A stretch of 64,000 nucleotides of DNA from Acidithiobacillus sp. HP-2 (GCF_015100155.1 NZ_JACKZA010000014.1:1-64000); one strand, 5' to 3'; shown: positions 24,764 to 34,250, counted from the first letter of the stretch. The notes: generated by a model not told the origin, from the letters alone. Program-made: numbers and translations.

Positions 24764-26623
24764 ATGTCTATTCTGCGGCTGGAAGCGGGGCAGGTGGAGT
24801 GGGGAGGCCGCGCCTTACTGGACCATGCGGATCTGAATCTTGAAGCCGGTGAACGCATTGGTCTGATTGGCCGTAATGGCGAAGGTAAATCGACCCTGCT
24901 GCAAGCACTTGCCGGTCTTTGCAGGCTGGATGCCGGAAATCTTTGGGTGGCACCGGGACTCAGCCGTAGCTATCTGGCCCAGGAACCCGAACTGGCCGCC
25001 GATCACGATCTGCTCACCGCTATCAAATCCGGACACCCCGCCTGGCGGCAACTGCAAAATGCCGAGGCGGGGGATGCACAGGCCCATGCCCTGGCAGACC
25101 ATCATGATGCCTGGCAAATCGACTACAAAGCGGAAGCCCTGCGCGATAGTCTGGGCCTGCCAGCTGAAGGCGTGGTTTCTGCCTTGTCAGGCGGGCAGCG
25201 CAAGCGCGTAGCCATTGCTGCTGCCCTGGTTTCCGAACCGGATATTCTGTTTTTTGACGAGCCCACCAACCATCTGGATTTACCAGCCATTCTTGCCCTG
25301 GAACAGTCCCTGCTGCGCTATCGCGGCACCCTGGTATTCATCACCCATGACCGGCGCTTTCTGGATCGCCTGGCAACCCGTATTGTCGAACTGGATCGCG
25401 GCATTTTACGCAGTTTTCCGGGCAGCTTTGCCGAATATCAGGCACGCAAGGCGGAAGTGCTGGCGGCCGAGGCTGCAGCAGATAATCGCCTGGAAGGGCA
25501 ACTTGCCGAGGAAGAAGCCTGGTTACGCCAGGGGGTAAAGGCACGGGCCAAACGCAACCAGGGCCGTTTGCGTCGTCTGGAAAGCCTGCGCGAGGAGCGC
25601 GCCAGCCGTCGCCAGCAGCAGGGGCAGGCGAGCCTGCAGATCAGCACGGCGGAACGCTCCGGGGCCTTGATTGCGGAACTGGATCAGGTGTCCTTCCACT
25701 ATGAAGAGCGCCCCATTATCCGGAATTTTTCAACACGTATTGAACGCGGCGACCGGGTCGGTATTATCGGCCCCAACGGAGCCGGTAAAACCACTTTGCT
25801 GCGCCTGATTCTCGGCGAACTGGAAGCCCAGCAAGGCCAGATCCGGCGCGGCACCAAACAGGAAGTCGCCTATTTTGATCAGATGCGGGCGACGCTTGAT
25901 CCGGAAAGCCGGGTAGTGGATGCCATTGCAGATGGTAACGATTTCATTGAGATCAATGGGGAGCGGCGCCACGTTCTGGGATATTTGCAGGACTTCCTGT
26001 TCCCGCCCAGTCGCGCCCGGGGGTTGATCAAGGCGCTGTCGGGCGGCGAACGGGCGCGCCTGCTACTGGCCCGCTTGTTTGCCCGCCCCGCCAATATTCT
26101 GGTGCTCGACGAACCGACCAATGACCTGGATCTGGAAACCCTTGAAGTGCTGGAAGAGCGTCTCCAGAATTATACGGGCACCCTGTTTCTGGTTTCTCAT
26201 GACCGGGACTTTCTTGACAACGTAGTCACCCAGGTCATTGCCTTCGGTGAAAACGGTCAGCTTACCCAGAATGCCGGCGGCTATGAGGACTGGTTACGCT
26301 GGCAGACAGAAATCCAGCTAGCTGCCAGCAAGAATGCTGAAAGCTCTACGGGCAAAACATCCGGCAAACGGGAAAACAGCAAAAAAACTACGCTCAGTTA
26401 CAAGGAAAGTCAGGAGTTGGTTGCTTTACCTGCCCAAATAGAAGCTATGGAGCAGGAACAGGAAAACGTGGCAGCGACTCTGGCTTTACCGGAAACCTAC
26501 CAGAACCCGGAAAAGCTGAAAGCGCTCCAACTGCGGTCAGACCAGCTCGCCAAAAAGTTGCAGCAGACTTATTCACGCTGGGAGCTGCTGGAAGCCAAAG
26601 CGGCTGCCAGCAACAACGCCTAA
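24764..26623 (+). CDS. uup: ABC-F family ATPase Uup
   Basis: Soluble ABC-F protein with two nucleotide-binding domains and no membrane domain; Uup acts on ribosomes and affects transposon excision and DNA replication. 619 aa. The first domain has GRNGEGKST near residue 39 and LSGGQRKRVAIAAALVSEPD; the second has GPNGAGKTTLLRL near 335 and LSGGERARLLLARLF. A charged linker lies between them (about 230-290) and a C-terminal coiled-coil domain follows from about 540. That C-terminal domain favours Uup over EttA or YheS. The start is an ATG preceded by GGGGCG. It ends 1-2 bp before the long inverted repeat. Confidence 0.93.
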   Translation: MSILRLEAGQVEWGGRALLDHADLNLEAGERIGLIGRNGEGKSTLLQALAGLCRLDAGNLWVAPGLSRSYLAQEPELAADHDLLTAIKSGHPAWRQLQNAEAGDAQAHALADHHDAWQIDYKAEALRDSLGLPAEGVVSALSGGQRKRVAIAAALVSEPDILFFDEPTNHLDLPAILALEQSLLRYRGTLVFITHDRRFLDRLATRIVELDRGILRSFPGSFAEYQARKAEVLAAEAAADNRLEGQLAEEEAWLRQGVKARAKRNQGRLRRLESLREERASRRQQQGQASLQISTAERSGALIAELDQVSFHYEERPIIRNFSTRIERGDRVGIIGPNGAGKTTLLRLILGELEAQQGQIRRGTKQEVAYFDQMRATLDPESRVVDAIADGNDFIEINGERRHVLGYLQDFLFPPSRARGLIKALSGGERARLLLARLFARPANILVLDEPTNDLDLETLEVLEERLQNYTGTLFLVSHDRDFLDNVVTQVIAFGENGQLTQNAGGYEDWLRWQTEIQLAASKNAESSTGKTSGKRENSKKTTLSYKESQELVALPAQIEAMEQEQENVAATLALPETYQNPEKLKALQLRSDQLAKKLQQTYSRWELLEAKAAASNNA

Positions 26624-26624
26624 C

Positions 26625-26823
26625 CCTAAAAACGGCAGTTGCTGCGGGTGCTTTGCAGCGACTTTTGTTCCGTGCCGTTGTTGTTTTTGGCGAAATCCAG
26701 CGCCCGTCAGGAGAGCTGTCTGAGCCCGCAGGGCGAGTTCTCTCCTGACAGCAGGATGAACCTCAGAACAACAGGCAAGGAACAATGGAGCAAAAAGCAC
26801 CCACAGCAACTGCCGTTTTTAGG
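26625..26823. repeat. 199-bp giant imperfect inverted repeat between convergent genes
   Basis: The outer arms are 30 bp each (26625-26654 and 26794-26823) with 29 matches; the single mismatch becomes a G-U pair in minus-strand RNA. Inside, TTGTTCC-N-TGCC-N-(T)GTTGTT pairs with ACAACA-GGCA-GGAACAA after a small offset, then a perfect 10-bp GTCAGGAGAG/CTCTCCTGAC stem and a GCCC-GCA-GGGC tip. The whole element can fold into one long hairpin. It contains no gene. It begins one base after the uup stop and ends 17 bp before the stop of the opposing gene. A run of T follows in the outer arm on each strand, so it may terminate both genes. A short mobile (MITE-like) element or a structured RNA are alternatives. 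Confidence 0.85.
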
Positions 26824-26839
26824 TTAACTGGAAATGATT

Positions 26840-27115
26840 TCATTTGCGCAGGACAAAGTGCAGGACGATCCCATCCACAACAGCCGGGACCAGGGTAGCA
26901 ATGACCCCGACGGCCATACTGATCCAGGGGCTGGGGGGATTGAGGGGGTCCGGCAAAATGCCGGGCCAGTGCCAGGGAAGACCCATCAATGTGTAAGCCA
27001 ACATCAATCCGGGAATCAATAAAAGGCCATCTAGTGCCAGCAGCAACAAAACTGCCAGAAGCACCAGAACAACGGCGATAGCGCCTTGCAGCAGGGCTTT
27101 CAGAGTCGCGGTCAT
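26840..27115 (-). CDS. small membrane protein of the PBP operon
   Basis: 91 aa, hydrophobic, with two membrane segments (about 8-32 and 62-85) around a Pro/Trp-rich loop (GLPWHWPGILPDPLNPPSPW). No family recognised. The ATG at 27115 lies 10 bp after the stop of the upstream gene; an overlapping GTG at 27133 is possible. Last gene of a four-gene operon (PP0621-like, FtsI-like PBP, 103-aa membrane protein, this gene). Confidence 0.6.
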   Translation of the reverse strand: MTATLKALLQGAIAVVLVLLAVLLLLALDGLLLIPGLMLAYTLMGLPWHWPGILPDPLNPPSPWISMAVGVIATLVPAVVDGIVLHFVLRK

Positions 27116-27125
27116 GGGGTCTGCT

Positions 27126-27437
27126 TTAACCACGATACACCCAGAGTTTGATGTCCTGACGCGGGATAGTCACCGCTTTGCCCTGCCGAAAGTAGAGGGT
27201 CGCATCAGACCAGAAAGCAGGGTCGGTAAATCGCGGGGTTACCCGATAGGCGCCCGGCCAATCTGGTGCGGTTACGGCTCGGTGTCCGGCCACAATAATA
27301 TTTCGGGCACCGGCGGCATTCACATAAATATGGGCTACCGGGATACGCGAAACAGCAGCGAAGGCTAGAACACCCAGCAGCAAGCCGGCAATACCCAGCG
27401 CCAAAATGCTGGCGACCCATTTATCGGTTCGACTCAA
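27126..27437 (-). CDS. uncharacterised single-pass membrane protein
   Basis: 103 aa: a cytoplasmic start (MSRTDKWVAS), one membrane helix (ILALGIAGLLLGVLAFAAV) and a periplasmic domain with no recognised family. I place the start at a TTG at 27437, with AGGAGG 6-7 nt upstream; it overlaps the PBP stop as TTGA. A longer frame from an ATG at 27458 has no such site. Its gene position suggests a partner or regulator of the adjacent penicillin-binding protein. Confidence 0.65.
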   Translation of the reverse strand: MSRTDKWVASILALGIAGLLLGVLAFAAVSRIPVAHIYVNAAGARNIIVAGHRAVTAPDWPGAYRVTPRFTDPAFWSDATLYFRQGKAVTIPRQDIKLWVYRG

Positions 27438-29188
27438 TTTCCGCCTCCTTCTGCCCATATTTCCGCCTGGGTAGCAGTAATGCCTTTATTCTTGGAAGCA
27501 CAAGCCTTGCCACCACACCAGCGTGGAGAAATATTCAATTCTTGCAGCGCATGGCGCATGGTAACCCGAAACACCGGTGCCGATTCAACGCCGCCGAAGT
27601 TCCAGTACCGCGTGCTGCCGCGCATGGTCACGGCCATGACCAGTTTTGGAGCAAAGCCGGGGGCAAAACCCACGAAGGTCGCATTGGTCTTGTTTTTCTG
27701 GAAGCCATCCTTGCCATTGGCCATATTGGCGGTTCCGGTTTTGCCAGCCACCGCATAGCCGGGGATGGCAGCCAAAATACCGGTCCCATTGGCTGCACAC
27801 ACACCCTCAAGCCAGTGGCGCAAATGTGCGGCAATATTTGTCGGCATGATGCGCTGTTTTTGCACCGGCTGGCCCGCTATCAGGGTCGGTGTGACGTGAT
27901 AACCGCCGTTGGCAATGGCGGCATAACCCTCGGCGAGCTGCAGGGTCGTCACCGAAACGCCATAACCCAACGCAATGGTGGCGTGGCGGGCTTTATCCCA
28001 GGTCTGAGGTTGTGGCAGGACGCCGCCAGTAGCGCCAGCGAAGCCCAGATCCGGCTCTTTCCCGAAACCCGCAGACCGATACATGTCATAAATCGCTTGG
28101 GCAGGCGTCCGCAGCGCAATTTTGGCCGCCCCGATGTCACTGGAATATTTGAGAATATGCGCCACATTCAGTTCATGATGCACCACATCATCACGAATAC
28201 AAAACCCACCGACGGGCAGACAGTGAGAAACATTGAAGCTTTGGTCCGGCTGGATACTGCCGGTTTTCAGTGCTGCTGCCACCATAAAGGGTTTCATGAC
28301 AGAACCCGGTTCAAAAGCCTGATGCACGGCGTTGTTGACGTAATCGGCAGGATTGCCGCAACCACTTCGGGAATTGGGGTTGCAGGAGGGTACGCTGGCC
28401 ATGGCCAGAATCTGTCCATTTTCGACATTCATGACTACTGCAGAACCTTCTGTTGCCCCAAAGTGCTTCTGGGCAGCCAGCAGGGTCATGTATGCCCAGT
28501 ACTGAATCTGGGGATTAATGGTCAAATGCAGATCATGACCGGGTATGGGGGCATGACGGGCACCCAGCACCCGCAGCACTTCACCTTGCCCGTCCACCAA
28601 TACTTTTTCCGTGCCGGAATGACCTGCAAGCCATTGGTCATAGCCTCTTTCCAGACCGGCAGCACCATGATGATCCAGATGTACCAGGCCCAGCAGAGGC
28701 GTAGTCACAGCGCCTAGTGGATAGTAAGTGCGACTGGTTGCCTGCACGTAAATGCCCGGCACATGGAGGGCATGCAAAGCCTTGCCCATCTGCGGCTCGC
28801 CCTGACGCAAAATATAGGCAAACCCGGAACCACCGGATTGCACACGTTCCGCCAACGCCTGTGGGCTTAAATTCAGGGCAGCAGCGACCTTATCCCAATC
28901 TTTCTGGTATTGATTAAAAATTCGCGGGTCTGTCCAGATGGTGACAGCGGGGACATTGACTGCCAGTGCCGTACCATTATCGGCATAAATCACACCGCGA
29001 TCAGCAGGAAGAGGACGATCCTGCATATATCGCATGCGCCCCTGATCACGCAGGGTATGATCCTGCCACCATTGCAAATCCGTGTCCCGGGTCAGCACAA
29101 CGACAAAGCCAACGAAGATGATCGCCAGAATGAGCACAGCCCGCCAACGGGGCAAAATGCGATGCGACTTTGGGCGTTCTGCGGTCAA
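27434..29188 (-). CDS. FtsI-like class B penicillin-binding protein (copy 1)
   Basis: Peptidoglycan D,D-transpeptidase, 584 aa, anchored by one helix near residues 12-30. The PBP dimer domain covers about 60-210 (PADRGVIYADNGTALAVN), and the transpeptidase domain 230-560. Motifs: nucleophile Ser296 in GSVMKPF (SxxK), SSD in place of the FtsI-type SSN (in LKYSSDIGAAKIAL), and KTGTANM. The TTG start at 29188 is chosen because the second copy (54995-56740) starts at the same point, GGGAG lies upstream, and the TTG overlaps the preceding stop as TTGA. The frame extends farther upstream without homology. It shares extensive identity with the second copy but not its genomic neighbours, so a duplicated, specialised septal or elongation PBP is likely. 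The genuine ftsI of the division cluster would lie elsewhere. Confidence 0.9.
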   Translation of the reverse strand: MTAERPKSHRILPRWRAVLILAIIFVGFVVVLTRDTDLQWWQDHTLRDQGRMRYMQDRPLPADRGVIYADNGTALAVNVPAVTIWTDPRIFNQYQKDWDKVAAALNLSPQALAERVQSGGSGFAYILRQGEPQMGKALHALHVPGIYVQATSRTYYPLGAVTTPLLGLVHLDHHGAAGLERGYDQWLAGHSGTEKVLVDGQGEVLRVLGARHAPIPGHDLHLTINPQIQYWAYMTLLAAQKHFGATEGSAVVMNVENGQILAMASVPSCNPNSRSGCGNPADYVNNAVHQAFEPGSVMKPFMVAAALKTGSIQPDQSFNVSHCLPVGGFCIRDDVVHHELNVAHILKYSSDIGAAKIALRTPAQAIYDMYRSAGFGKEPDLGFAGATGGVLPQPQTWDKARHATIALGYGVSVTTLQLAEGYAAIANGGYHVTPTLIAGQPVQKQRIMPTNIAAHLRHWLEGVCAANGTGILAAIPGYAVAGKTGTANMANGKDGFQKNKTNATFVGFAPGFAPKLVMAVTMRGSTRYWNFGGVESAPVFRVTMRHALQELNISPRWCGGKACASKNKGITATQAEIWAEGGGN

Positions 29189-29382
29189 TCCGGATCTCCC
29201 GCATGTAGGGTACAGCGATAATTGCCTTTGGCACTTAACATGGCGGAGTGGATGGATATATGGCGCCCGCAAACGGAGCAGCGAACCAGGGACTCCACTT
29301 CGGGATGATTTTTGGGTATGCGCTGTCGCCAGAAATAAAACAACAGACCCAGAACCCCTGCCAGTAACAACCATTTAAACAT
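29185..29382 (-). CDS. PP0621-type small zinc-ribbon-like membrane protein
   Basis: 65 aa: one N-terminal membrane helix (FKWLLLAGVLGLLFYFW), then a short cytoplasmic part with C-x2-C-x-H and a later C-x-x-H (RCSVCGRHISIH, YRCTLHAG), probably a small metal site. This is the pattern of PP0621 family proteins; function unknown. ATG at 29382 has GGGA 8 nt upstream. Its stop overlaps the PBP start as TTGA. Confidence 0.75.
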   Translation of the reverse strand: MFKWLLLAGVLGLLFYFWRQRIPKNHPEVESLVRCSVCGRHISIHSAMLSAKGNYRCTLHAGDPD

Positions 29383-29439
29383 CCACAAAATCCCTGCCTG
29401 CTTCGAGCCGCAATTTTTTGGAACGCCATGAAAACACCA

Positions 29440-29465
29440 AAAAGGCCCGACGAAGCGGGCCTTTT
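29440..29465 (-). terminator. intrinsic terminator downstream of tRNA-Pro
   Basis: A 10-bp stem, AAAAGGCCCG / CGGGCCTTTT, with a 6-nt loop. Read on the minus strand it lies about 10 bp after the tRNA and ends in U-rich sequence, so it should end the tRNA transcript. Confidence 0.85.
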
Positions 29466-29474
29466 CAACAATAT

Positions 29475-29551
<77 letters not shown>

Positions 29552-29561
29552 ATGCTACTAC

Positions 29562-30530
29562 CTAAAAGTCACGCCGCACCGCGAACCCGGCCAGGAATGT
29601 CAAAGCTGACTTTTCCGGACCATCGGGAAAGCTGGATAAACAGGCAACGGCCTGTTCAGCCTTTTCTGCCGCGACGCGCAAAGTGTAATCAATAGCTTCT
29701 GTTCTGGCAATGATTTCCCAGACCGCCGCAAAATCGGCCGGGTTTTCGCCATCCAAAGCTGCTCGTAAAATGGCCTGCTCAGACGGAGTAGCATGCTGCA
29801 TGGCGTGAATGTAGGGTAAGGTCGCCTTGCCGTCAGCCAGATCATCTCCCCGGTTTTTACCCATTTTTTCGGCGGAGGTGGAATAATCCAGGGCGTCGTC
29901 CATCAACTGAAAAGCAATCCCGAGTAACGAACCATATTTTGCCAGTGCTGTTTCGGACTGCTGATCCAGATGATTGATCAAGGCACCAATACGCATGGCA
30001 GCCTCAAACAACTTGGCGGTTTTGGCTTCAATGACCGAAAAATAAGATGCCACACTTAAATCTGGATCGTGCGCATTTTCCAGTTGTGCTACTTCTCCCT
30101 GGGCAATGACACTGGTTGCCTCGGCCATGGTCGCCAGAATACGCATATCTCCATCTGCCACCATCATTTCAAAGGATCGGGCATAGAGAAAATCACCCAC
30201 CAAAACCGCCGCCGCATTACCCCATAGCTGATTGGCGGTGGCATTGTTGCGGCGCAGCTCGGAACCATCCACCACGTCATCATGCAAGAGTGTCGCCGTG
30301 TGAATAAATTCCACCACTGCCGCCAGGGGGATTGGCCGCGCGCTGTGTTCGCCACCCATGCGCGCGGCCAGGAGCAGCACGATAGGACGCAGTCGTTTTC
30401 CACCAGCGTTAATCAAATAGGTGCCCATCGCGGGGATGGTCGGCACGCCGGAACGCAGTTGTTCCTGAATCACCTGATTCACCGCCAACATATCCGACCG
30501 CACCAGTTGGTTAACCGACTCCAGATCCAT
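29562..30530 (-). CDS. ispB: all-trans polyprenyl (octaprenyl) diphosphate synthase
   Basis: Builds the long isoprenoid side chain of ubiquinone by adding isopentenyl diphosphate units to farnesyl diphosphate. 322 aa from the chosen start (MDLESVNQLV), typical of IspB. GGKRLRP is near residue 43. The first aspartate-rich motif DDVVD is at 84-88 and the second, DDALD, at 211-215. The usual LLHDD and QLMDDALD contexts are intact. AGGGAG lies 9 nt before the ATG at 30530; upstream starts (30566, 30557) would add 9-12 residues not in the family. Chain length cannot be read reliably from sequence. Confidence 0.93.
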   Translation of the reverse strand: MDLESVNQLVRSDMLAVNQVIQEQLRSGVPTIPAMGTYLINAGGKRLRPIVLLLAARMGGEHSARPIPLAAVVEFIHTATLLHDDVVDGSELRRNNATANQLWGNAAAVLVGDFLYARSFEMMVADGDMRILATMAEATSVIAQGEVAQLENAHDPDLSVASYFSVIEAKTAKLFEAAMRIGALINHLDQQSETALAKYGSLLGIAFQLMDDALDYSTSAEKMGKNRGDDLADGKATLPYIHAMQHATPSEQAILRAALDGENPADFAAVWEIIARTEAIDYTLRVAAEKAEQAVACLSSFPDGPEKSALTFLAGFAVRRDF

Positions 30531-30654
30531 ACCTTGCTGCTCCCTGTTTATTGGCATCGGCACCACTTTACACCAGAAAGTGCCAAGCTTGCGGCCGCAG
30601 GGGATTGTGGTGAGGGCGACAATAGCTTGTCAAGCACGATTCCTGCCCAACTGT

Positions 30655-31593
30655 TCAGACATCGGGGAGAGACTTGGGGATTTCCAGCTGTCGGGAACGG
30701 GCCAGCTGTCGCAATTCTTCCGGATCACCCTGCCAGTCTGCCAGCACCTTCCATAAGGGATGCGGCCCAAGATCCTGACCCGCCCGCAACATCCGCTCGC
30801 GCAGCGTTTTCCCGCCACCACCTACCGTCAGGAATAGCAAAATCAAGGCGTTGATGTATTCCTCAAGAAGATGCTGCTGGTGGGTAATACGCAGTAACTC
30901 GGCATAGAGGGGCAAGCGCAGTGGCTCGTGGGCAATCGCCCGCCACAATATGGCCATGCCATAATGCGGGTCACGATTGCGGGCAACCAGCGCGAGGGCC
31001 ATTTCTGCGGTCATCGCTGCCTCACCGCCTTGTTCCTGCGGCATGGGAACAGTCATTCCCACTTTTTCGGCCAGCACCAGAAGTTCAAGATTGCCGGGAT
31101 CCTGCTGCAAGCCGTGTTCCACCCGCTCCCGCCACCAGGTTTCATCCATGGGCACATTGCCGGATTTTTCACCCAGGCTTTCCAGCAAATCCGCATAACT
31201 GTTCATATCAGCCATGGCAATATAGGTGTCCAGTAGCTGATTAATCACCCGGGTTTCATGGGGATTCAGATCAACATACCAACGTAATACTGTCGCCGCC
31301 TGCGCATGATGCCCATATTCCAGATAAATATTCGCCTCATTGAGTAAGTCATCAATGCTGAGAGCTTCCTGCGTGGTCGCCGTCACTTTTTCAGCTTCAG
31401 GAATGGCCGTGACTTCATGCAGGGGAGCGGGAACAGTCTTGACTGGCAGAGCAGAGGCATCCCTGGAAAGATCTGGCGAAGCCGTCACAGCGCGATTCTG
31501 CAAACGTCGCCGCCGGGCGCGCAAGCGAATAGACACTTCCACCAATAACAGCAGCACAACAATCACTTCCAGGAATATCATCAAGCCTTGCAT
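30655..31593 (-). CDS. membrane-anchored helical-repeat (FimV/TPR-like) protein
   Basis: About 312 aa. One N-terminal membrane helix (MIFLEVIVVLLLLVEVSI), a very basic segment (RLRARRRRLQNR), an acidic/Ala-Pro linker to about residue 80, and then helical repeats of TPR style: DDLLNEANIYLEYGHHAQAATVLRWYVDLNP, with later copies around 190-300. The first repeat resembles the FimV C-terminal domain region that scaffolds polar proteins. No enzyme motif. An ATG at 31593 or 31599 starts the frame. No clear operon; it lies between ispB and ntrC, same strand. Confidence 0.65.
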   Translation of the reverse strand: MQGLMIFLEVIVVLLLLVEVSIRLRARRRRLQNRAVTASPDLSRDASALPVKTVPAPLHEVTAIPEAEKVTATTQEALSIDDLLNEANIYLEYGHHAQAATVLRWYVDLNPHETRVINQLLDTYIAMADMNSYADLLESLGEKSGNVPMDETWWRERVEHGLQQDPGNLELLVLAEKVGMTVPMPQEQGGEAAMTAEMALALVARNRDPHYGMAILWRAIAHEPLRLPLYAELLRITHQQHLLEEYINALILLFLTVGGGGKTLRERMLRAGQDLGPHPLWKVLADWQGDPEELRQLARSRQLEIPKSLPDV

Positions 31594-31690
31594 AAACACC
31601 TCAACCCCATGACCGAGCTTCCAAACATGCTATTAAACACTGCATGTTCCAGTACAATTAGTCTAAGAGTCAGAGTTCGCAAGAATATTT

Positions 31691-33100
31691 TTAATGATCT
31701 TCAATACCCAGTTCTTTCAGCTTGCGGGTCAGGGTATTACGTCCCCAACCCAATTTCTGGGCGGCATCCTGCTTGTGACCACGGGTATGCTGGAGTGCGG
31801 CTTCCAGCATGCAGCGCTCAAACTGGGGCTGAATTTTATCGAGCAGGGATTCTTCCCCGCTGGCGAGGCGTTGGCGCACCAGCGTGCCCAGTTGCAGCCG
31901 CCAATCCTGATGGATCGGCGCATCTGTCAGCTCCGCTAGCGGCGCCGCAACGCTCATCTCCGGCGGCAAATCGGTGATCTGCACCTCACTGGTGGGGGCC
32001 ATGACGGTAACCCAGCGACAAACATTCTCAAGTTGCCGGACATTGCCCGGCCAGTGCCATTCGGTGAAAGCCATTTCGGCAGCCGGGCTCAACAGCTTGC
32101 GCTCGACATCCAGTTGCTCCGCACTGCGGCGCAGGAAATGCCGCGCCAGTCGCGGAATATCTTCGCGGCGCTCACGTAGCGGCGGCAAGTGAATATGGAT
32201 GACATTCAGACGATGATAGAGATCTTCGCGAAAACTGCCGTCGCGGACCTTGGCTTCCAGGTTCTGGTGGGTGGCTGCCAGCACCCGCACATCAGCACGC
32301 AAAGGGGCATGCCCCCCCACCCGGTAAAAAGTACCATCCGAGAGCACCCGCAGCAGGCGGGTTTGCAAAGCAGCAGGCATATCCCCGATTTCATCCAGAA
32401 ACAGGGTACCCCCGGAGGCTTGCTCAAAACGCCCCTGGCGGGTTTGTACCGCTCCGGTAAATGCACCCTTTTCATGTCCAAACAGTTCGGATTCCAGCAG
32501 TTCGGCGGGAATAGCGGCGGTATTGATAGCAATAAACGGCCCTCTGGCCCGTGGACTGTGACGATGCAGGGCGCTGGCCACCAGCTCTTTACCGGCTCCC
32601 GACTCACCGGTAATCAGCACATTGATCTGTGATCGGGACAGACGTCCGATGGCTCGAAACACCTCCTGCATTGCTGGCGCTTCACCAATCATTTCCGCCG
32701 GGTCCACATCCTCCGTCTGGCTACTGGCTGTCGGTTCTTCCTGACTGCCCAAAGCGCGGCGAACCAGATTGATGGCCTCGTCCATATCAAAGGGTTTGGG
32801 TAAATACTCAAAAGCCCCACTTTGGAAAGCCGAAACGGCATTATCGAGGTCCGAATGGGCCGTCATGACAATAACCGGGAGCTTGGGCCAACGCGCCTGC
32901 ACTTCCCTCAGAAAAGCCAGACCGTCCAGACCGGGCATGCGTAAGTCCGTGACAATGGCATTGGGTTGATCACGGCCCAACGCCCGCAAGGCACTGTCAG
33001 CATCGGCAAAACTCCGGGAAGGAATTTCCGCCTGAGCCAGAGCTTTTTCCAGTACCCAGCGAATAGAGGGATCATCGTCAATAATCCAGACCTGTTTCAT
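31691..33100 (-). CDS. ntrC: nitrogen regulation response regulator NtrC
   Basis: Sigma-54 activator of nitrogen-starvation genes. 469 aa, the usual NtrC length. Receiver domain 1-120 with phospho-acceptor Asp52 (VTDLRMPG). The AAA+ domain (about 145-380) has the Walker A GESGAGKE, the GAFTGA loop that contacts sigma-54 and the LDEIGD Walker B region. The C-terminal Fis-type helix-turn-helix is [20 protein letters not shown]. Its start overlaps ntrB by 4 bp. Candidate binding sites for it occur at several promoters in this window (see promoter entries). Confidence 0.96.
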   Translation of the reverse strand: MKQVWIIDDDPSIRWVLEKALAQAEIPSRSFADADSALRALGRDQPNAIVTDLRMPGLDGLAFLREVQARWPKLPVIVMTAHSDLDNAVSAFQSGAFEYLPKPFDMDEAINLVRRALGSQEEPTASSQTEDVDPAEMIGEAPAMQEVFRAIGRLSRSQINVLITGESGAGKELVASALHRHSPRARGPFIAINTAAIPAELLESELFGHEKGAFTGAVQTRQGRFEQASGGTLFLDEIGDMPAALQTRLLRVLSDGTFYRVGGHAPLRADVRVLAATHQNLEAKVRDGSFREDLYHRLNVIHIHLPPLRERREDIPRLARHFLRRSAEQLDVERKLLSPAAEMAFTEWHWPGNVRQLENVCRWVTVMAPTSEVQITDLPPEMSVAAPLAELTDAPIHQDWRLQLGTLVRQRLASGEESLLDKIQPQFERCMLEAALQHTRGHKQDAAQKLGWGRNTLTRKLKELGIEDH

Positions 33101-34182
33101 TGCGGCTCCTCACGATGTTGGCCAAGGGGCAGGGAGACCGAAAAAATGGTTTCCCCCGGTCGGGAATGACAGTGCACGACGCCACCATGTCCGCGCACCA
33201 GACCCTGGGCAATAGCCAGCCCCATCCCCATGCCTGCCGCACGACTGGTCACCAGGGGCAGAAAAATGCGGGGCAAAAGATCCTCAGCAATCCCTGGACC
33301 GCTATCGACAATATCTACCCGTAGGGCGAGGCGAAATTTCTGGTGGAGCAAGGTGACATAGCGATCCACCCTGGTCCGAATGAGGATGGTGCCGTGGCGA
33401 TCCAGCGCCTGCTGGGCATTACGCAGCAAATTGAGGAAAACCTGCACCAGTTGCTCCTGATCCGCATAAACTTCCGGAATGGAAAGGTCATAATCGAAAC
33501 GCAACGCAATACCTGTGGGCAGTTCGGCCTGGAGGAGACGCCGTACATGCTCCAGCACCTGATGAATATTGACGTTGGCAAAAATCGGGCGACTGCGTGG
33601 TCCCTGTAAACGATCCACCAGATGATGCAGACGGTCGACTTCATGGAGTATGACCCGGGTATAATCTTTCAATTCAGGACGTTGCAATTCTCTCTCAAGA
33701 AGTTGGGTAGCGCCGCGCAATCCACCCAGAGGATTTTTGATTTCATGGGCAAGGCCGCGTAGCATTTCCTGAGCTGCTCCGTAAATCCGATCCTGCATTT
33801 CTTCTTCTGCATGCCGTGCGGGTAGTTCCATCGGTCGCATTTCGATAATCAGATGGCCATCGGCCAAAGGCGTCACCACCAGATCCACCACCGCATGACT
33901 GCCATCATGGAGCTGCAATGACAAGGCGCGACGCAGTATGGTCCCATTCAAATCGGTGGCATCGGCAAACAGCGCAGCAAAGCGATCTTCTCCGACAATG
34001 CTGCATAAGGCTGCAACGGTTTGGCCGCGTGCCTGATGCTGACTGATGCGCAGGAGGTTTTCTGCCGCCGGATTCATAAAACGCAGCTTGTGCTGAGTGT
34101 CCAGAGTCATTACCGCTGACTCCAGGGCATCCAGTACCGCGTTTTCTGTCAATGTTGCTTTTGTGCTTTTGCGCTGCGCCAT
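33097..34182 (-). CDS. ntrB: nitrogen regulation sensor kinase NtrB
   Basis: Soluble histidine kinase that phosphorylates or dephosphorylates NtrC according to PII (GlnK) signals. 361 aa. A PAS domain occupies about 12-120. His146 is the phospho-acceptor in GLAHEIKNPLGGLRGA. The HATPase domain follows, with the N box (NLLRNAQQAL), G1 box DSGPGIAEDL and MGMGLAIAQGL. No membrane segment, as expected for NtrB. A sigma-54-like element about 50 bp upstream and an NtrC-like palindrome farther upstream suggest autoregulation. Confidence 0.95.
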   Translation of the reverse strand: MAQRKSTKATLTENAVLDALESAVMTLDTQHKLRFMNPAAENLLRISQHQARGQTVAALCSIVGEDRFAALFADATDLNGTILRRALSLQLHDGSHAVVDLVVTPLADGHLIIEMRPMELPARHAEEEMQDRIYGAAQEMLRGLAHEIKNPLGGLRGATQLLERELQRPELKDYTRVILHEVDRLHHLVDRLQGPRSRPIFANVNIHQVLEHVRRLLQAELPTGIALRFDYDLSIPEVYADQEQLVQVFLNLLRNAQQALDRHGTILIRTRVDRYVTLLHQKFRLALRVDIVDSGPGIAEDLLPRIFLPLVTSRAAGMGMGLAIAQGLVRGHGGVVHCHSRPGETIFSVSLPLGQHREEPQ

Positions 34183-34234
34183 GCAAGCTCCAAATGGGTA
34201 TCCGCCTCTGGAGGCGCTTTCATAAATTCATCCA

Positions 34235-34250
34235 AGCAAAAAACACACCA
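34235..34250 (-). promoter_or_regulatory. sigma-54 promoter-like element before ntrB
   Basis: Read on the minus strand it is TGGTGTGTTTTTTGCT: GG and GC at the correct spacing (10 nt between them), with the TTGC half intact. About 53 bp before the ntrB ATG. The second NtrC box would be about 160 bp upstream. Confidence 0.55.

Noticed and set aside
29189..29374. N-terminal extension of FtsI-like copy 1 to 29374
   Set aside because: It overlaps the PP0621-like gene entirely, has no similarity to copy 2, and the TTG at 29188 has a ribosome site.
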